A stretch of 64,000 nt of DNA from Phycisphaeraceae bacterium (GTDB taxonomy: Bacteria > Planctomycetota > Phycisphaerae > Phycisphaerales > Zrk34). Under the pieces are notes generated by a model. It saw only the letters and a list, made by a program, of their open reading frames with translations. It was not told the origin of the DNA and did no database searches. Positions 9,383-18,215 of this stretch are shown piece by piece. The position numbers and the translations under genes are program-made. Location: assembly GCA_028282805.1 (NCBI GenBank), contig JANQHD010000024.1, forward strand, positions 1 to 64,000. The letters are read 5' to 3'. The first letter of the stretch is position 1, and each line of letters starts with the position of its first letter.

Positions 9383-10414
9383 TCAGTCGCGCGACCACTT
9401 GAGCACGACCTTGCCGCAGTCGCCGGCGCGCATCGCGTCGAAGCCCCGCTGGAACTCGGTGTGGTCGAGGCGGTGGGTGATCACGGGCGCGATGTCGAGG
9501 CCGGACTGGATCATGACGGACATCTTGTACCACGTGTCGTAGATCTCGCGGCCGTAGATGCCCTTGATGGTCAGCATGTTGAACACGATCAGGTTCCAGT
9601 CGACCGGCATCTCGTCGTCGGGGATGCCGAGCACGGAGATCTTCCCGCCGTGGCACATGTTCTCGATCATCTGCTCGAGCGCCTGGGCCTTGCCGGACAT
9701 CTCCAGTCCGACGTCGAAGCCCTCGTGCATGTTGAGTTCGTGTTGCACGTCGGCCAGCGATGTGCTGCGCACGTCGACGGCGCGCGTTGCGCCCATCTTC
9801 AGCGCCAGTTTCAGGCGCCACGGGTTCACGTCGGTAACCACCACGTGCCGTGCGCCGGCGTGCTTGCAGACCGCCGCGGCCATCAGCCCGATGGGGCCCG
9901 CGCCGGTGATGAGCACGTCCTCGCCGAGCAGGTCCCACTGCAGCGCCGTGTGCGCCGCGTTGCCGAACGGGTCGAAGATCGACGCCACGTCCCGGCTGAT
10001 GCCCTCGTAGTGCTCCCACACGTTGGCGTAAGGGATCGCGATGTACTCGGCGAACGCGCCGGGCCGGTTGACGCCGATGCCCTTGGTGTCGGCGCACAGG
10101 TGCCGGCGCCCGGCCATGCAGTTGCGGCAGCGCCCGCACACGACGTGGCCCTCGCCGCTGACGACCATGCCGGGCTTGAAGTCGTTGACGTTCGATCCGA
10201 CCTCGACGATCTCGCCGACGAACTCATGGCCGACGACCATGGGCACGGGGATCGTCTTCTGCGCCCACGCGTCCCAGTTGTAGATGTGCAGGTCGGTGCC
10301 GCAGATGCCCGTGCGGTCGACGCGGATCAGCACGTCGTTGATGCCGACGGTCGGCCTGGGCACGTCCTCCAGCCAGAGGCCGGGCTCCGACTTGGCTTTG
10401 ACTAACGCTTTCAT
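9383..10414 (-). CDS. tdh: L-threonine 3-dehydrogenase
   Basis: This 343-aa zinc-dependent medium-chain dehydrogenase matches the E. coli Tdh length. The catalytic zinc ligands C38 and H63-E64 are present, as are the structural zinc cysteines C93, C96, C99 and C107. [10 protein letters not shown] is the Rossmann glycine motif. It oxidises L-threonine with NAD+ to 2-amino-3-ketobutyrate, the substrate of the downstream kbl product. It lies 14 bp after the DUF1080 gene, so it may be cotranscribed with the sugar genes upstream. Related zinc polyol dehydrogenases are similar, but the adjacent kbl settles the assignment. Confidence 0.94.
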   Translation of the reverse strand: MKALVKAKSEPGLWLEDVPRPTVGINDVLIRVDRTGICGTDLHIYNWDAWAQKTIPVPMVVGHEFVGEIVEVGSNVNDFKPGMVVSGEGHVVCGRCRNCMAGRRHLCADTKGIGVNRPGAFAEYIAIPYANVWEHYEGISRDVASIFDPFGNAAHTALQWDLLGEDVLITGAGPIGLMAAAVCKHAGARHVVVTDVNPWRLKLALKMGATRAVDVRSTSLADVQHELNMHEGFDVGLEMSGKAQALEQMIENMCHGGKISVLGIPDDEMPVDWNLIVFNMLTIKGIYGREIYDTWYKMSVMIQSGLDIAPVITHRLDHTEFQRGFDAMRAGDCGKVVLKWSRD

Positions 10415-10428
10415 GTGAAGCTCGCGAC

Positions 10429-11748
10429 CTAGTCGAGTGGTTTGATGTAAAGGTTACGGTACGCGATCGGCTTACCGTGACCGGCGAGGCCGAAGTGGCC
10501 CTCGGTGCGCATCCGCCCCTTGAACTTCGCCGCCTTGTACATGAACGTCTTCGGGTCGACCTTCGACAGGTCGGCGTCGGTGATGACGGCGCCGTTGAGT
10601 TCGACGATGACGCGGTGGCCGCGCACGGTCACGGTCTGGTAGTTCCACTCGCCCGGTTTTCGCAGGTAACCGCGCAGCGCGGGCGCCATGCCGTAGGCCG
10701 AGCCGTGGAACTGGTGCGGCTTGAGCTTGGCGTAGGCGGGGTGGGTGTTGTCGAGCACCTGCAACTCGCACATGCCGACGTAGGCGGTGTCGCCCTCGCC
10801 GGGGTAGCGGATGGCCAGCCCGTTGTTCCCCCCGGGCGGCAGCTTGAACTCGAACTTGATCACGAAGTCTTCGTAGCGCTCGGCGGTGTAGATCGTGCCA
10901 CGGCTCGAGTGGATCGCGCCATCGACGACCGCGTTGCGCTCGGTCGGGCCCGCCCACCCGGTGAAATCCTTGCCGTTGAAGATCGATCGGTAACTTTCGG
11001 TGTCCAAGCCCGCGAGGTACGCATTAGCCTCGTCGGCGCCGATCTCGCGGATGAACACGTTGCGCCAGCGGATCTCACCGCCGTGCGTCTGCAACTGGAT
11101 CGGCCCGTCGGCGGGCACGGGTTTGTCACGCTCGAAGTAGTTCGACAGCTTCGCGTCCTTCACCACGTGCTGGCCGTTGAGGGTAACGTTGACGTACGAG
11201 CCGACCATGGTGATGCGCAGGTTGTTCCACTGCCCGAACGGTTTGTCGGCGTGGGCGAGCGGGTCCTTGCCGTGGGCGCCCTTGGGGTTGTTCCACAGAC
11301 CGCCCGAGCCCTTGTCAGCGCCGATCTTCCACTTGCCGCCGGCCTCGGTCGTGTCCCAGATCTGCACCTGCGGGATGCCGCGCAGGTACACGCCGCTGTC
11401 GGCCCCGGCGACCGTTTTGTACTGTAAACGCAGCTCAAAGTCGCGGTAAAACTTGTTGGTCGTCAGGTACAGGCCTTCGCCGTCGTTGACCAGTTCGCCG
11501 CTCTCAACCCGCCAGTGCTTGTTGACGTCGGCGCGGCTGTCGGCCCGCATCTTCGCGAGCCGGTCACCCGACAAGTTGCGGTACTTGCGGTAATGCGTCG
11601 TGCCCAAACCCCACCAGCCGTCGAGGTCATCGCCGTTGAACAGGGCGACAAACCCTTCGGGCGCTTCGTTGAGTGGCGGGGCGGCGCACGCCGTCGTGGT
11701 CAGCATGCCACACAGCACGAGCCCCACGAAACATGCTTGTCGTCTCAT
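10429..11748 (-). CDS. Exported protein with two DUF1080 (3-keto-disaccharide hydrolase) domains
   Basis: This 439-aa protein has a signal peptide ending in TTTACAAPP, possibly a weak lipobox. Two tandem DUF1080 domains (PF06439, concanavalin-like fold) span about 30-240 and 245-438. Each starts with a 'FNGxDLDGWWG/[11 protein letters not shown]' block and ends with a '[19 protein letters not shown]' block. Single-domain proteins of about 220-250 aa are commonest, so this is an internal duplication. Pfam names the family 3-keto-disaccharide hydrolase: it cleaves glycosides after C3 oxidation. The Gfo/Idh gene 24 bp upstream could supply that oxidation. AGGAG lies 7 bp before the ATG. Confidence 0.88.
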   Translation of the reverse strand: MRRQACFVGLVLCGMLTTTACAAPPLNEAPEGFVALFNGDDLDGWWGLGTTHYRKYRNLSGDRLAKMRADSRADVNKHWRVESGELVNDGEGLYLTTNKFYRDFELRLQYKTVAGADSGVYLRGIPQVQIWDTTEAGGKWKIGADKGSGGLWNNPKGAHGKDPLAHADKPFGQWNNLRITMVGSYVNVTLNGQHVVKDAKLSNYFERDKPVPADGPIQLQTHGGEIRWRNVFIREIGADEANAYLAGLDTESYRSIFNGKDFTGWAGPTERNAVVDGAIHSSRGTIYTAERYEDFVIKFEFKLPPGGNNGLAIRYPGEGDTAYVGMCELQVLDNTHPAYAKLKPHQFHGSAYGMAPALRGYLRKPGEWNYQTVTVRGHRVIVELNGAVITDADLSKVDPKTFMYKAAKFKGRMRTEGHFGLAGHGKPIAYRNLYIKPLD

Positions 11749-11772
11749 CGCGTGCTCCTTGGCGGCGAGCGC

Positions 11773-13068
11773 TTACGCGGGCTTCGGCTTCTGCTGGCCC
11801 GGCATGGCGACCGGGTGTTGCGGGGCCGGGCCCCACTCGTACTTCTCGGGCGCGAGCGATTCTTCGCTGTTCCACGCCTGATCCCACGTGATCTTCTGGC
11901 CGGTGTACGCCGCCATGCGCCCCATGATCGCGAGCATGTTGCTCTTGCACATGTATTCGCCGTTGTTGATCGGCTCGCCCGCGCGGATCGACTTGAACAG
12001 CTCGACGTGTTCGTTGCGGTACATGTTGCCGCCCTTGCCCTTGAAACGCCACATCACGTCGCCGCTGTGCGACACGAGCTTGTGGCCGAACACGTCGGCG
12101 ATGCCCTTGGTGCCCATGATGTAGTCGCGCACCTGGCCGCGTGTGCCGGCCATCTGGCGGCACTGGTGGTACGCACGCACGCCGCTGTCGTACTCGTAAG
12201 TGAAGTGGAAGTGGTCGTACACGTTGCCCCACATCTCGTCGGTGCGCACCTGCCGGCCGCCGACGCCGATGCAACTCTTCGGCGCGACCTCGCGCATCGC
12301 CCAGCCCTGCTTGTCGATCGAGTGGATCGCCTGCTCGCACGGCTGGTCGCCGCTGAGCCAGTTGTAGTACAACCAGTTGCGGTTCTGGTACTCCATGGGC
12401 GTCCAACTCGGGTCGTCGCCCCGGTGCCAGAGCGTGCCGGCGAGGTACGCGGTCTCGATCGCCACGACCTCGCCGATCTCGCCGTCGAGCACGCGCCGCA
12501 TCGTTTCAACCTTCGGTTTGTGGTAACGCCAGCACAGCCCCGACACGATCGCCAGGTTCTTCCGCTTGGCCCGCTGGCACGTCTCGTACACGTCGCGCAG
12601 CATCGGCGCGTCGGTCGCCACGGGTTTTTCGGCGAATACGTGCACGCCCTTGTCGACCGCGTACCTCAGGTGCGGCGCCCGGTAGTGCGGCGACGTCGCC
12701 AGAAGCACCACGTCGGCGTTATCGATCACCCCCTTGTACGCGTCGAACCCGGTGAAGCTGGTGTCCGGCGTCACGCGGACGCGGTCGGCCACACGCTGGT
12801 CGCGCTTGAGCTTCTCCAGCGATCCGGCCAAGCGATCGGCGAACAGGTCGCCCATCGCCACAAGTTGCGTGTTCTCGTCGGCGAACAGCGCGTCGAACGC
12901 CGCGCCCGTGCCGCGCCCGCCGCAGCCGACCAGCCCGACGCGCAACACGTCGTTGCCCGCGGCAAACGCGCGGCTGGTGATCCCGCTGGCCAGCGTGCCC
13001 GCGGCGACCACCGCCGCCGACCCTTTGAGAAAATCGCGCCGTGATGTGGGGTGGGTTGAGTCGTTCAT
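11773..13068 (-). CDS. Tat-exported Gfo/Idh/MocA-family oxidoreductase
   Basis: From ATG 13068, preceded by AGGAG, the protein is 431 aa. The longer open frame upstream has no conserved sequence. It begins with a twin-arginine signal (TSRRDFLKG followed by an alanine-rich core). A Rossmann domain follows (VGLVGCGGRGTG), then the family's EKP motif in HVFAEKPVAT and a C-terminal alpha/beta substrate domain. Members are NAD(P)-dependent sugar or polyol dehydrogenases. Tat export of a folded protein with pre-bound cofactor fits oxidation of glycosides outside the cytoplasm, feeding the DUF1080 hydrolase next door. The substrate is not determinable. Confidence 0.9.
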   Translation of the reverse strand: MNDSTHPTSRRDFLKGSAAVVAAGTLASGITSRAFAAGNDVLRVGLVGCGGRGTGAAFDALFADENTQLVAMGDLFADRLAGSLEKLKRDQRVADRVRVTPDTSFTGFDAYKGVIDNADVVLLATSPHYRAPHLRYAVDKGVHVFAEKPVATDAPMLRDVYETCQRAKRKNLAIVSGLCWRYHKPKVETMRRVLDGEIGEVVAIETAYLAGTLWHRGDDPSWTPMEYQNRNWLYYNWLSGDQPCEQAIHSIDKQGWAMREVAPKSCIGVGGRQVRTDEMWGNVYDHFHFTYEYDSGVRAYHQCRQMAGTRGQVRDYIMGTKGIADVFGHKLVSHSGDVMWRFKGKGGNMYRNEHVELFKSIRAGEPINNGEYMCKSNMLAIMGRMAAYTGQKITWDQAWNSEESLAPEKYEWGPAPQHPVAMPGQQKPKPA

Positions 13069-13108
13069 GGTGTCGCTCCTCGTTCGTCTCCGCCCGGCGC
13101 TGTCTTGT

Positions 13109-14053
13109 TTACAGGTTGAATACCTTGTCCATGTTCGCGGCGACCTCCGCCATACGCTTGCGGTCGCCACCGCCCACTTCCGCCGCCGCCCAGCCGTGGT
13201 AGCCAATGTCGGCCAAAGCTTGGCACACGTCGTCCCAGTCCACGTCGCCGTCGCCGATCTTGCTAAAGCCGCTGCGTTTGCCCCAATCCTTTACGTCCAG
13301 CTTGATGATGCGCTTGCCCAGCGTGCGGATCCACTCGGCGGGCCTGCCGAACCGCTGGTGGTTACCAATGTCGAACTGCATACCCACCCACGGGCTGTTG
13401 ATCCGGTCGACGTACGCCGCGAACCGGTCGGCGCTCTGGTCGTCCGGCCCCTTCGGGTCGTACAGCATGTTGTTCCAAACGTTCTCGATCGCGATCGCCA
13501 CACCCAGCTCCGCGCACAACGGCAAACACTTGCGGATCTCGGCGATCGAGCGCTCGGCGACCTCCTGGATCGAACCGTCCTTGCCGTGGCCCGGCACAAG
13601 CAGCACGGTGTGGCCGTGGCAGCGGTAGCACTGGCGGATCGCTTCGAGCATGTGCGCCGTGCTCTTGGCGCGGACCTTCGGGTCACGGTCGGTCATGCGC
13701 ACCTTCCAGTGCACGTCGTTGACCATGCCGTCGATCTTCAGGCCCGTCGCCTCCGACGCGGCGAGGCACGCGTCCTTGTCCGGCCCGTGCGGGGCGTTGA
13801 GCTCGACGCCGTCGAAACCCACGTCCTTGAGTATCTTGAACTTCTCGGCGATGGGCAGCTTCTCGTTGAACATGCCGAACTTCAGGCTCTTGTAGATCTT
13901 GGGCTTGACCGGCGCGCCCGGCGCCACGGCGACGGGCGCGCCATCCGCGCAAGAAATGCTCGACCCGACCATCGCGGCGGTAGCGACGCCGGCGGCCGTG
14001 GTCAGAAAGCTGCGTCGGTCAAGCGCGGGCGTGTGATGCGTCGGCTGTGTCAT
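13109..14053 (-). CDS. Sugar phosphate isomerase/epimerase, hydroxypyruvate-isomerase-like, with Tat-type signal
   Basis: This is a 314-aa xylose-isomerase-like TIM barrel. The N-terminus DRRSFLTTAAGVATAAM is a plausible Tat signal. The barrel includes FGMFNEKLP at its start, GVELNAPHG, AIENVWNN with a metal-binding Glu, QFDIGNH, and KLDVKDWGKR. These sequences resemble the hydroxypyruvate isomerase branch. The start ATG overlaps the stop of the upstream isomerase gene as ATGA, indicating translational coupling. It probably isomerises or epimerises a keto sugar produced by the Gfo/Idh enzyme; that role is inferred from context. Confidence 0.85.
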   Translation of the reverse strand: MTQPTHHTPALDRRSFLTTAAGVATAAMVGSSISCADGAPVAVAPGAPVKPKIYKSLKFGMFNEKLPIAEKFKILKDVGFDGVELNAPHGPDKDACLAASEATGLKIDGMVNDVHWKVRMTDRDPKVRAKSTAHMLEAIRQCYRCHGHTVLLVPGHGKDGSIQEVAERSIAEIRKCLPLCAELGVAIAIENVWNNMLYDPKGPDDQSADRFAAYVDRINSPWVGMQFDIGNHQRFGRPAEWIRTLGKRIIKLDVKDWGKRSGFSKIGDGDVDWDDVCQALADIGYHGWAAAEVGGGDRKRMAEVAANMDKVFNL

Positions 14054-14892
14054 GCGATGGGCTCCTGCGTGATAGACAAGACGTGCGCCGCGGCGGTCTC
14101 GATGTCAGCGGTGCGATGATCGCCCGCCTCGCGCTCGATCATGGCGCCGCCCGCAAATCCTGCACCGCTTAGCACGCCGAAGAACGCCGACCAATCGACC
14201 TCGCCCGTGCCGACGACGACCTCCGTGCCCCACGCGCCGGGTTCGGTCGGGCGCTGCGCGTCCTTGATGTGAACCTGTTGAACCCAGGGCAACAGGTGTT
14301 CGAGCGACGCGATCGGGTCGCCCATGTCGTACAGCAGCATGTTCGCCGGGTCGAAGTTGACGCTGACGTGGGGGTGGTCGAGCTCCTCTAAAAACTCGGC
14401 GAGCGTCTCGGCGGTTTCCTGTCCGGTCTCCAACAGCGTGGCACACCCCGCGGTGTCGTAGAACGTGTCGGCGATCTGGCGTAGGCGATCGGCCACCACG
14501 CCCCGGCTCGCGTCGTGCGGGTCGTGGGGGATGAAGCCCGCGTGGAAGCTGACGATCTCGATGCCGAGCGCCGCGGCAGCCTGCGCGTCTTTCTCGGCCG
14601 CGGCGAGGTTGGCCCGCCAGTGTTCGTCGGGCACGACCCCGCCCGTGTCACGGATCGTGGCGGGGGTTGAGTAATCTTCGCCGATCGGCGTGAACATACC
14701 CGAGGCGATACGGAAACCTTCGTTGCTTAACTTGGCGCCCGTGTCGCGCCAGCCCTCGGCATCCCGATGTAACGGGTCGAGGTGCAGCTGCACCGCCCGC
14801 ACGGGCAGCCTGACCAGGTGCGCCAGAAGGGCATCGATGTCCTTCGGCTGCAAAGACCAACTGCACACGCCCAGTTCCATCGCCAAACTCAT
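14050..14892 (-). CDS. Sugar phosphate isomerase/epimerase (xylose isomerase-like TIM barrel)
   Basis: The true start is ATG 14892, preceded by GGAGGT and overlapping the ROK gene stop as ATGA. The frame is open much further upstream but only as a shadow of the ROK gene. The 280-aa product is a TIM barrel with ELGVCSWSLQP at the start, EIVSFHAGF, TLLETGQETAETL with a metal Glu, SVNFDPANML and QVHIKDAQRP. No signal peptide is seen, so it is cytoplasmic. That splits the two isomerases of the operon between compartments. Family members interconvert keto/aldo sugars; the substrate is unknown. Confidence 0.87.
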   Translation of the reverse strand: MSLAMELGVCSWSLQPKDIDALLAHLVRLPVRAVQLHLDPLHRDAEGWRDTGAKLSNEGFRIASGMFTPIGEDYSTPATIRDTGGVVPDEHWRANLAAAEKDAQAAAALGIEIVSFHAGFIPHDPHDASRGVVADRLRQIADTFYDTAGCATLLETGQETAETLAEFLEELDHPHVSVNFDPANMLLYDMGDPIASLEHLLPWVQQVHIKDAQRPTEPGAWGTEVVVGTGEVDWSAFFGVLSGAGFAGGAMIEREAGDHRTADIETAAAHVLSITQEPIA

Positions 14893-16016
14893 CGCGCCAC
14901 CTCCGCTTGCGGGCTCGGCCGGGTCACCGCGCCCCACGATCGGTTCTGGTACAGGTGCGCCAGCGCCAAGTAGCCGGCGTCTTCCGCGGGCTCCGCCGCC
15001 GAGTTGGTCCACAGCTCCGTCCGCATGCGGTCGATCAGCGGGCCGAGCGTGTACGACTCGACCGATGTCATCAGCCGGCTGATAAATCGGCTGTAACACG
15101 CGTACTCGCTGGCGATCACCAGGCAGCCGGGCCGGATCAGGTTCACGCTGTTGGCCAGGCCCAGCGCCAGCAGGTCGACGACCTTCGCCAGCGCCACGTC
15201 GTCGTCGGCGCACAGCCGGAGCCGCTGTTCAAGCCGGCCGGGCTTGCTCCCGTTGGACCACTGCTCGAGCGTGTTCGAGCTGAACACTTGTTCCAGGCGA
15301 TACCGTTGGTCGTCGACGGGCAGGTAGGTGTTGCCCAGTTCGTTGCCGCCGACCACGCTGCCGCGGTTGGGTTGGCCGTCGATGAGCAGGGCGGCCCCGA
15401 TCGCGCCGTCGCGCAAGTGCACGATCAACAGGTCTTCGTCTTCGTCCACGTCGTGCGTCAGCAGCCAGCGCGACGCCAGGGCGTGCATGTCGTTGTCGAA
15501 CACCATCGGCACCTCGCCCGCCGCGTGGATGATCGGTTCGATGCTCAACGCCGACTTGCCCGGCACGGCGAAGCTGTAAAGGATCGTCTGTTGCTCGCTG
15601 TCGAGCAGCCCCGTCACGCTCAAGCCGAACGCCACGATCTCGGGGTCGATCATCTGCCGCACGAGCTGTTCGACCTGCGCGACAGGGTTCTGGCCCTCGC
15701 GCGTGCGTAGCGTGATCGCGTCGCCGAGGCGTTGGCCCAGCAGGTTCATCCGGCACGCTTCGACCCGGCCCGGCCGAACCGCCACGCCCAGCACGCACCG
15801 CCGGTTGCCATCGATGTGCAAAGGCACCGATGGCCGACCCGGCCCCATCGCAACCGGCTCGCCTTCACAAACCAAGCCCACCTCGATCATCGTCGACGTC
15901 ACATCCCCCACGGTGTTCGGCCGCCAGCCGGTCAATTCCGACAACTGCTGGCGGCTCCGTGGGCCGTGCCGGTGTAGCAGGTACAGCAGGTTGGACTGCG
16001 ATTGGGTTAAGTGCAT
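14889..16016 (-). CDS. ROK-family transcriptional regulator (NagC/XylR type)
   Basis: This 375-aa protein has an N-terminal winged helix (QSNLLYLLHRHGPRSRQQLSELTG, then NTVGDVTSTMIEVGL) and a C-terminal ROK sugar-kinase-like fold, with AFGLSVTGLLD and FDNDMHALA. The usual ROK zinc motif (GH...CxCGxxGC) is absent; the equivalent stretch is GGNELGNTYLPVDD. So the metal-stabilised effector site has been lost or replaced. It heads the minus-strand run to kbl and diverges from the glucosamine-6-P deaminase fusion. It probably represses one or both directions from the AT-rich intergenic region and responds to a sugar or sugar phosphate. Confidence 0.88.
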   Translation of the reverse strand: MHLTQSQSNLLYLLHRHGPRSRQQLSELTGWRPNTVGDVTSTMIEVGLVCEGEPVAMGPGRPSVPLHIDGNRRCVLGVAVRPGRVEACRMNLLGQRLGDAITLRTREGQNPVAQVEQLVRQMIDPEIVAFGLSVTGLLDSEQQTILYSFAVPGKSALSIEPIIHAAGEVPMVFDNDMHALASRWLLTHDVDEDEDLLIVHLRDGAIGAALLIDGQPNRGSVVGGNELGNTYLPVDDQRYRLEQVFSSNTLEQWSNGSKPGRLEQRLRLCADDDVALAKVVDLLALGLANSVNLIRPGCLVIASEYACYSRFISRLMTSVESYTLGPLIDRMRTELWTNSAAEPAEDAGYLALAHLYQNRSWGAVTRPSPQAEVAR

Positions 16017-16187
16017 GCGGGAATAATAACGAATGAAAGATTAAATGTCCAGTATGATCGCCCGTAAATCACTATTCGTACGCAATATGCTCAAAAATGA
16101 TCAAAAATGCTTGACAATATATAACTATAACGATATTAATCAGGCGGTGAAGGCCCGCATCCCCGTCGACCGCCAAAGGAGACCGTC
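16017..16187. promoter_or_regulatory. Divergent control region between the ROK operon and nagB fusion
   Basis: This 171-bp region is strikingly AT-rich against its surroundings. It contains two exact copies of TCAAAAATG with starts 10 bp apart (16091 and 16101), i.e. on the same helix face. It also has the dyad TATT-N7-AATA at 16073-16087 and a stretch AATAATAACGAATGAAAG next to the ROK start. AT-rich dyads are typical operators of ROK regulators such as NagC and Mlc, so I infer the binding sites of the adjacent ROK protein lie here. Confidence 0.55.
16111..16139 (+). promoter_or_regulatory. Sigma70-type promoter for the nagB/PIG-L operon
   Basis: A perfect -35 hexamer TTGACA (16111-16116) is followed by a 17-bp spacer and TATTAA (16134-16139) as the -10. 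It starts just after the tandem TCAAAAATG repeats, a typical place for an operator or activator site. The start codon is about 48 bp further on. Confidence 0.6.
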
Positions 16188-18182
16188 ATGAACAGTCCCC
16201 AACCATCGTCGGACGCCTCGTGCGAGAAGATCGCCACGCACATCCTTCACGACGCCGGCGAAGCCAGCCGGGCTATCGCCGGCCAGATCGCTCGGATCAT
16301 CCGTGATCGTCAGGCCTCTGGCGCGCGCTGCGTGCTGGGCCTGGCCACGGGTTCCACACCCGTCGGCGTGTACGACGAACTGGTCCGCCTGCACCGCGAA
16401 GAAAACCTGAGCTTTGCGAACGTGGTGACCTTCAATCTCGACGAATACTTCCCGATGCAGCCGAACGAGTTGCAGAGCTACCACCGGTTTATGCAAGAGT
16501 ACCTGTTCGACCGCGTCGACATCGACCCGGCCAACGTGCACATCCCCGATGGCACGCTCAGCGCCGAGCAGGTGCCCGCGTATTGCAAGGCCTACGAGCG
16601 GGCCATCGAAAAGGCCGGCGGCATCGATGTGCAGTTGCTCGGCATCGGCCGATCGGGGCACATCGGCTTCAACGAGCCCGGCTCGTCGCGCGAAAGTCTC
16701 ACCCGATTGATCTCGCTCGACCACATCACGCGTATGGACGCGGCCAGTGATTTTTTCGGCGAAGAGAACGTGCCGCGCCGCGCCATCACGATGGGCGTGG
16801 GCACGATCATGAACGCGCGCCGCGTGATCATGATGGCGTTCGGCGAACACAAGGCGCCGGTCATCGCCCAGGCCGTCGAAGGCCCGGTCACGCCGACCGT
16901 CGCCGCCAGCTTCCTGCAGCAGCACGCCGCGGCGGAGATCTACCTCGACACCGCGGCCGCGGCCGAGCTGACGCGCTGCAAGTCACCGTGGGTGCTCGGG
17001 CCCGTGGCGTTCGACGAGCGCCTCGTGCGTAAGGCCGTGATCTGGCTTGCGAAGCGGGTGGGCAAGCCGATCCTCAAGCTCACCGACGAGCACTACAACG
17101 AAAACCACCTGCAGGACCTGCTGGCCGAGCAGGGCCCGGCCTACCACATCAACCTGCGCGTGTTCCGCGACCTGCAGCGCACGATTAACGGCTGGCCGGG
17201 CGGCAAGCCCGCCGACTCGCGGCTGCCGGGCGACATCGTGCGGGTCGGCGACGACGTGTTCCCCAAGCGGGTGCTCATCTTCTCGCCGCACCCCGACGAC
17301 GACGTGATCTCGATGGGCGGCACGCTCATCCGCCTCGTCGACCAGGGCCACGCGGTGCACGTCGCTTACCAGACCTCCGGCAACATCGCGGTGTTCGACC
17401 ACGACGCGATCCGGTTCGCCGACTTCGCCGTCGAGTTCAACCGGTTGTTCGGCATCGAGCCGCGGCGCAGCGACGAGATCGAAGAACACATCGAGCAGTT
17501 CCTCAAGAACAAGGCGCCCGGGCAGATCGACTCGCCCGAGGTGCAGCAGATCAAGGGCGTCATCCGGCGGGGCGAAGCGCGGGCGGCTGGCCGGCATTGC
17601 GGGGTGGGCGTCGAGAACCTGCACTTCCTCGACATGCCGTTCTACGAGACGGGGCGGGTGCGCAAGAAGCCGTTGGGCGACGAGGATGTGCGGATCATCG
17701 TCGACCTGTTGCGCGAGGTGCGCCCGCACCAGGTGTACGCCGCGGGCGACCTGTCGGACCCGCACGGCACGCACCGCACGTGCTTGCAGGCGATCGAGCG
17801 CGCGCTCGACACCGTCGAAGACGACGACTGGTACCACGGCTGCGAGGCATGGCTGTACCGCGGGGCCTGGCAGGAGTGGGAGCCGGAGCAGGTGGACATG
17901 GCCGTGCCCCTCAGCCCCGAGGAACTGGACCGCAAACGCCACGCGATCTTCAAGCACGAGTCGCAGAAGGACAAGGCCCTGTTCCCCGGCCACGACGAAC
18001 GCGAGTTCTGGCAACGCGCCGAGACCCGCAACCAGAATACGGCCAAGCTGTACGACCAATTGGGCTTCGCCGAGTACGAGGGCATCGAGGCGTTCGTGCG
18101 CTGGGAAAAACAGCAGAACGGGGTGGGCAGTTTTAAGCCTTCGCGTGCATCGACCGTGGCCCACCCGCTGCCAAACGGTTAA
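16188..18182 (+). CDS. nagB: Glucosamine-6-phosphate deaminase fused to a PIG-L/LmbE-type deacetylase
   Basis: This 664-aa protein joins two enzymes. Residues about 15-280 are a NagB domain with ATGSTPVGVYDEL, NLDEYF (D85) and GIGRSGHIGFNEPGSS. H158 is the catalytic histidine; the Asp of the usual 'NDGH' motif is Ser156. Residues about 355-600 are a PIG-L/LmbE domain starting at SPHPDDDVISMGG, whose His-Asp-Asp binds zinc. NagB converts glucosamine-6-P to fructose-6-P and ammonia; PIG-L enzymes remove N-acetyl groups from GlcNAc derivatives. The fusion could act on N-acetylated and free amino sugars in one polypeptide. Similar long NagB proteins are known in Bacteroidetes. AGGAG precedes the ATG. 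Whether the NagB half is active is uncertain. Confidence 0.88.
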   Translation: MNSPQPSSDASCEKIATHILHDAGEASRAIAGQIARIIRDRQASGARCVLGLATGSTPVGVYDELVRLHREENLSFANVVTFNLDEYFPMQPNELQSYHRFMQEYLFDRVDIDPANVHIPDGTLSAEQVPAYCKAYERAIEKAGGIDVQLLGIGRSGHIGFNEPGSSRESLTRLISLDHITRMDAASDFFGEENVPRRAITMGVGTIMNARRVIMMAFGEHKAPVIAQAVEGPVTPTVAASFLQQHAAAEIYLDTAAAAELTRCKSPWVLGPVAFDERLVRKAVIWLAKRVGKPILKLTDEHYNENHLQDLLAEQGPAYHINLRVFRDLQRTINGWPGGKPADSRLPGDIVRVGDDVFPKRVLIFSPHPDDDVISMGGTLIRLVDQGHAVHVAYQTSGNIAVFDHDAIRFADFAVEFNRLFGIEPRRSDEIEEHIEQFLKNKAPGQIDSPEVQQIKGVIRRGEARAAGRHCGVGVENLHFLDMPFYETGRVRKKPLGDEDVRIIVDLLREVRPHQVYAAGDLSDPHGTHRTCLQAIERALDTVEDDDWYHGCEAWLYRGAWQEWEPEQVDMAVPLSPEELDRKRHAIFKHESQKDKALFPGHDEREFWQRAETRNQNTAKLYDQLGFAEYEGIEAFVRWEKQQNGVGSFKPSRASTVAHPLPNG

Positions 18183-18215
18183 CCTGCCACCTAGAGCAAA
18201 TCGGAGGACTCGCAC

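Noticed and set aside
14893-15213. N-terminal extension of the isomerase open frame
   Set aside because: It lies over the ROK gene in another frame; ATG 14892 with GGAGGT is the credible start.
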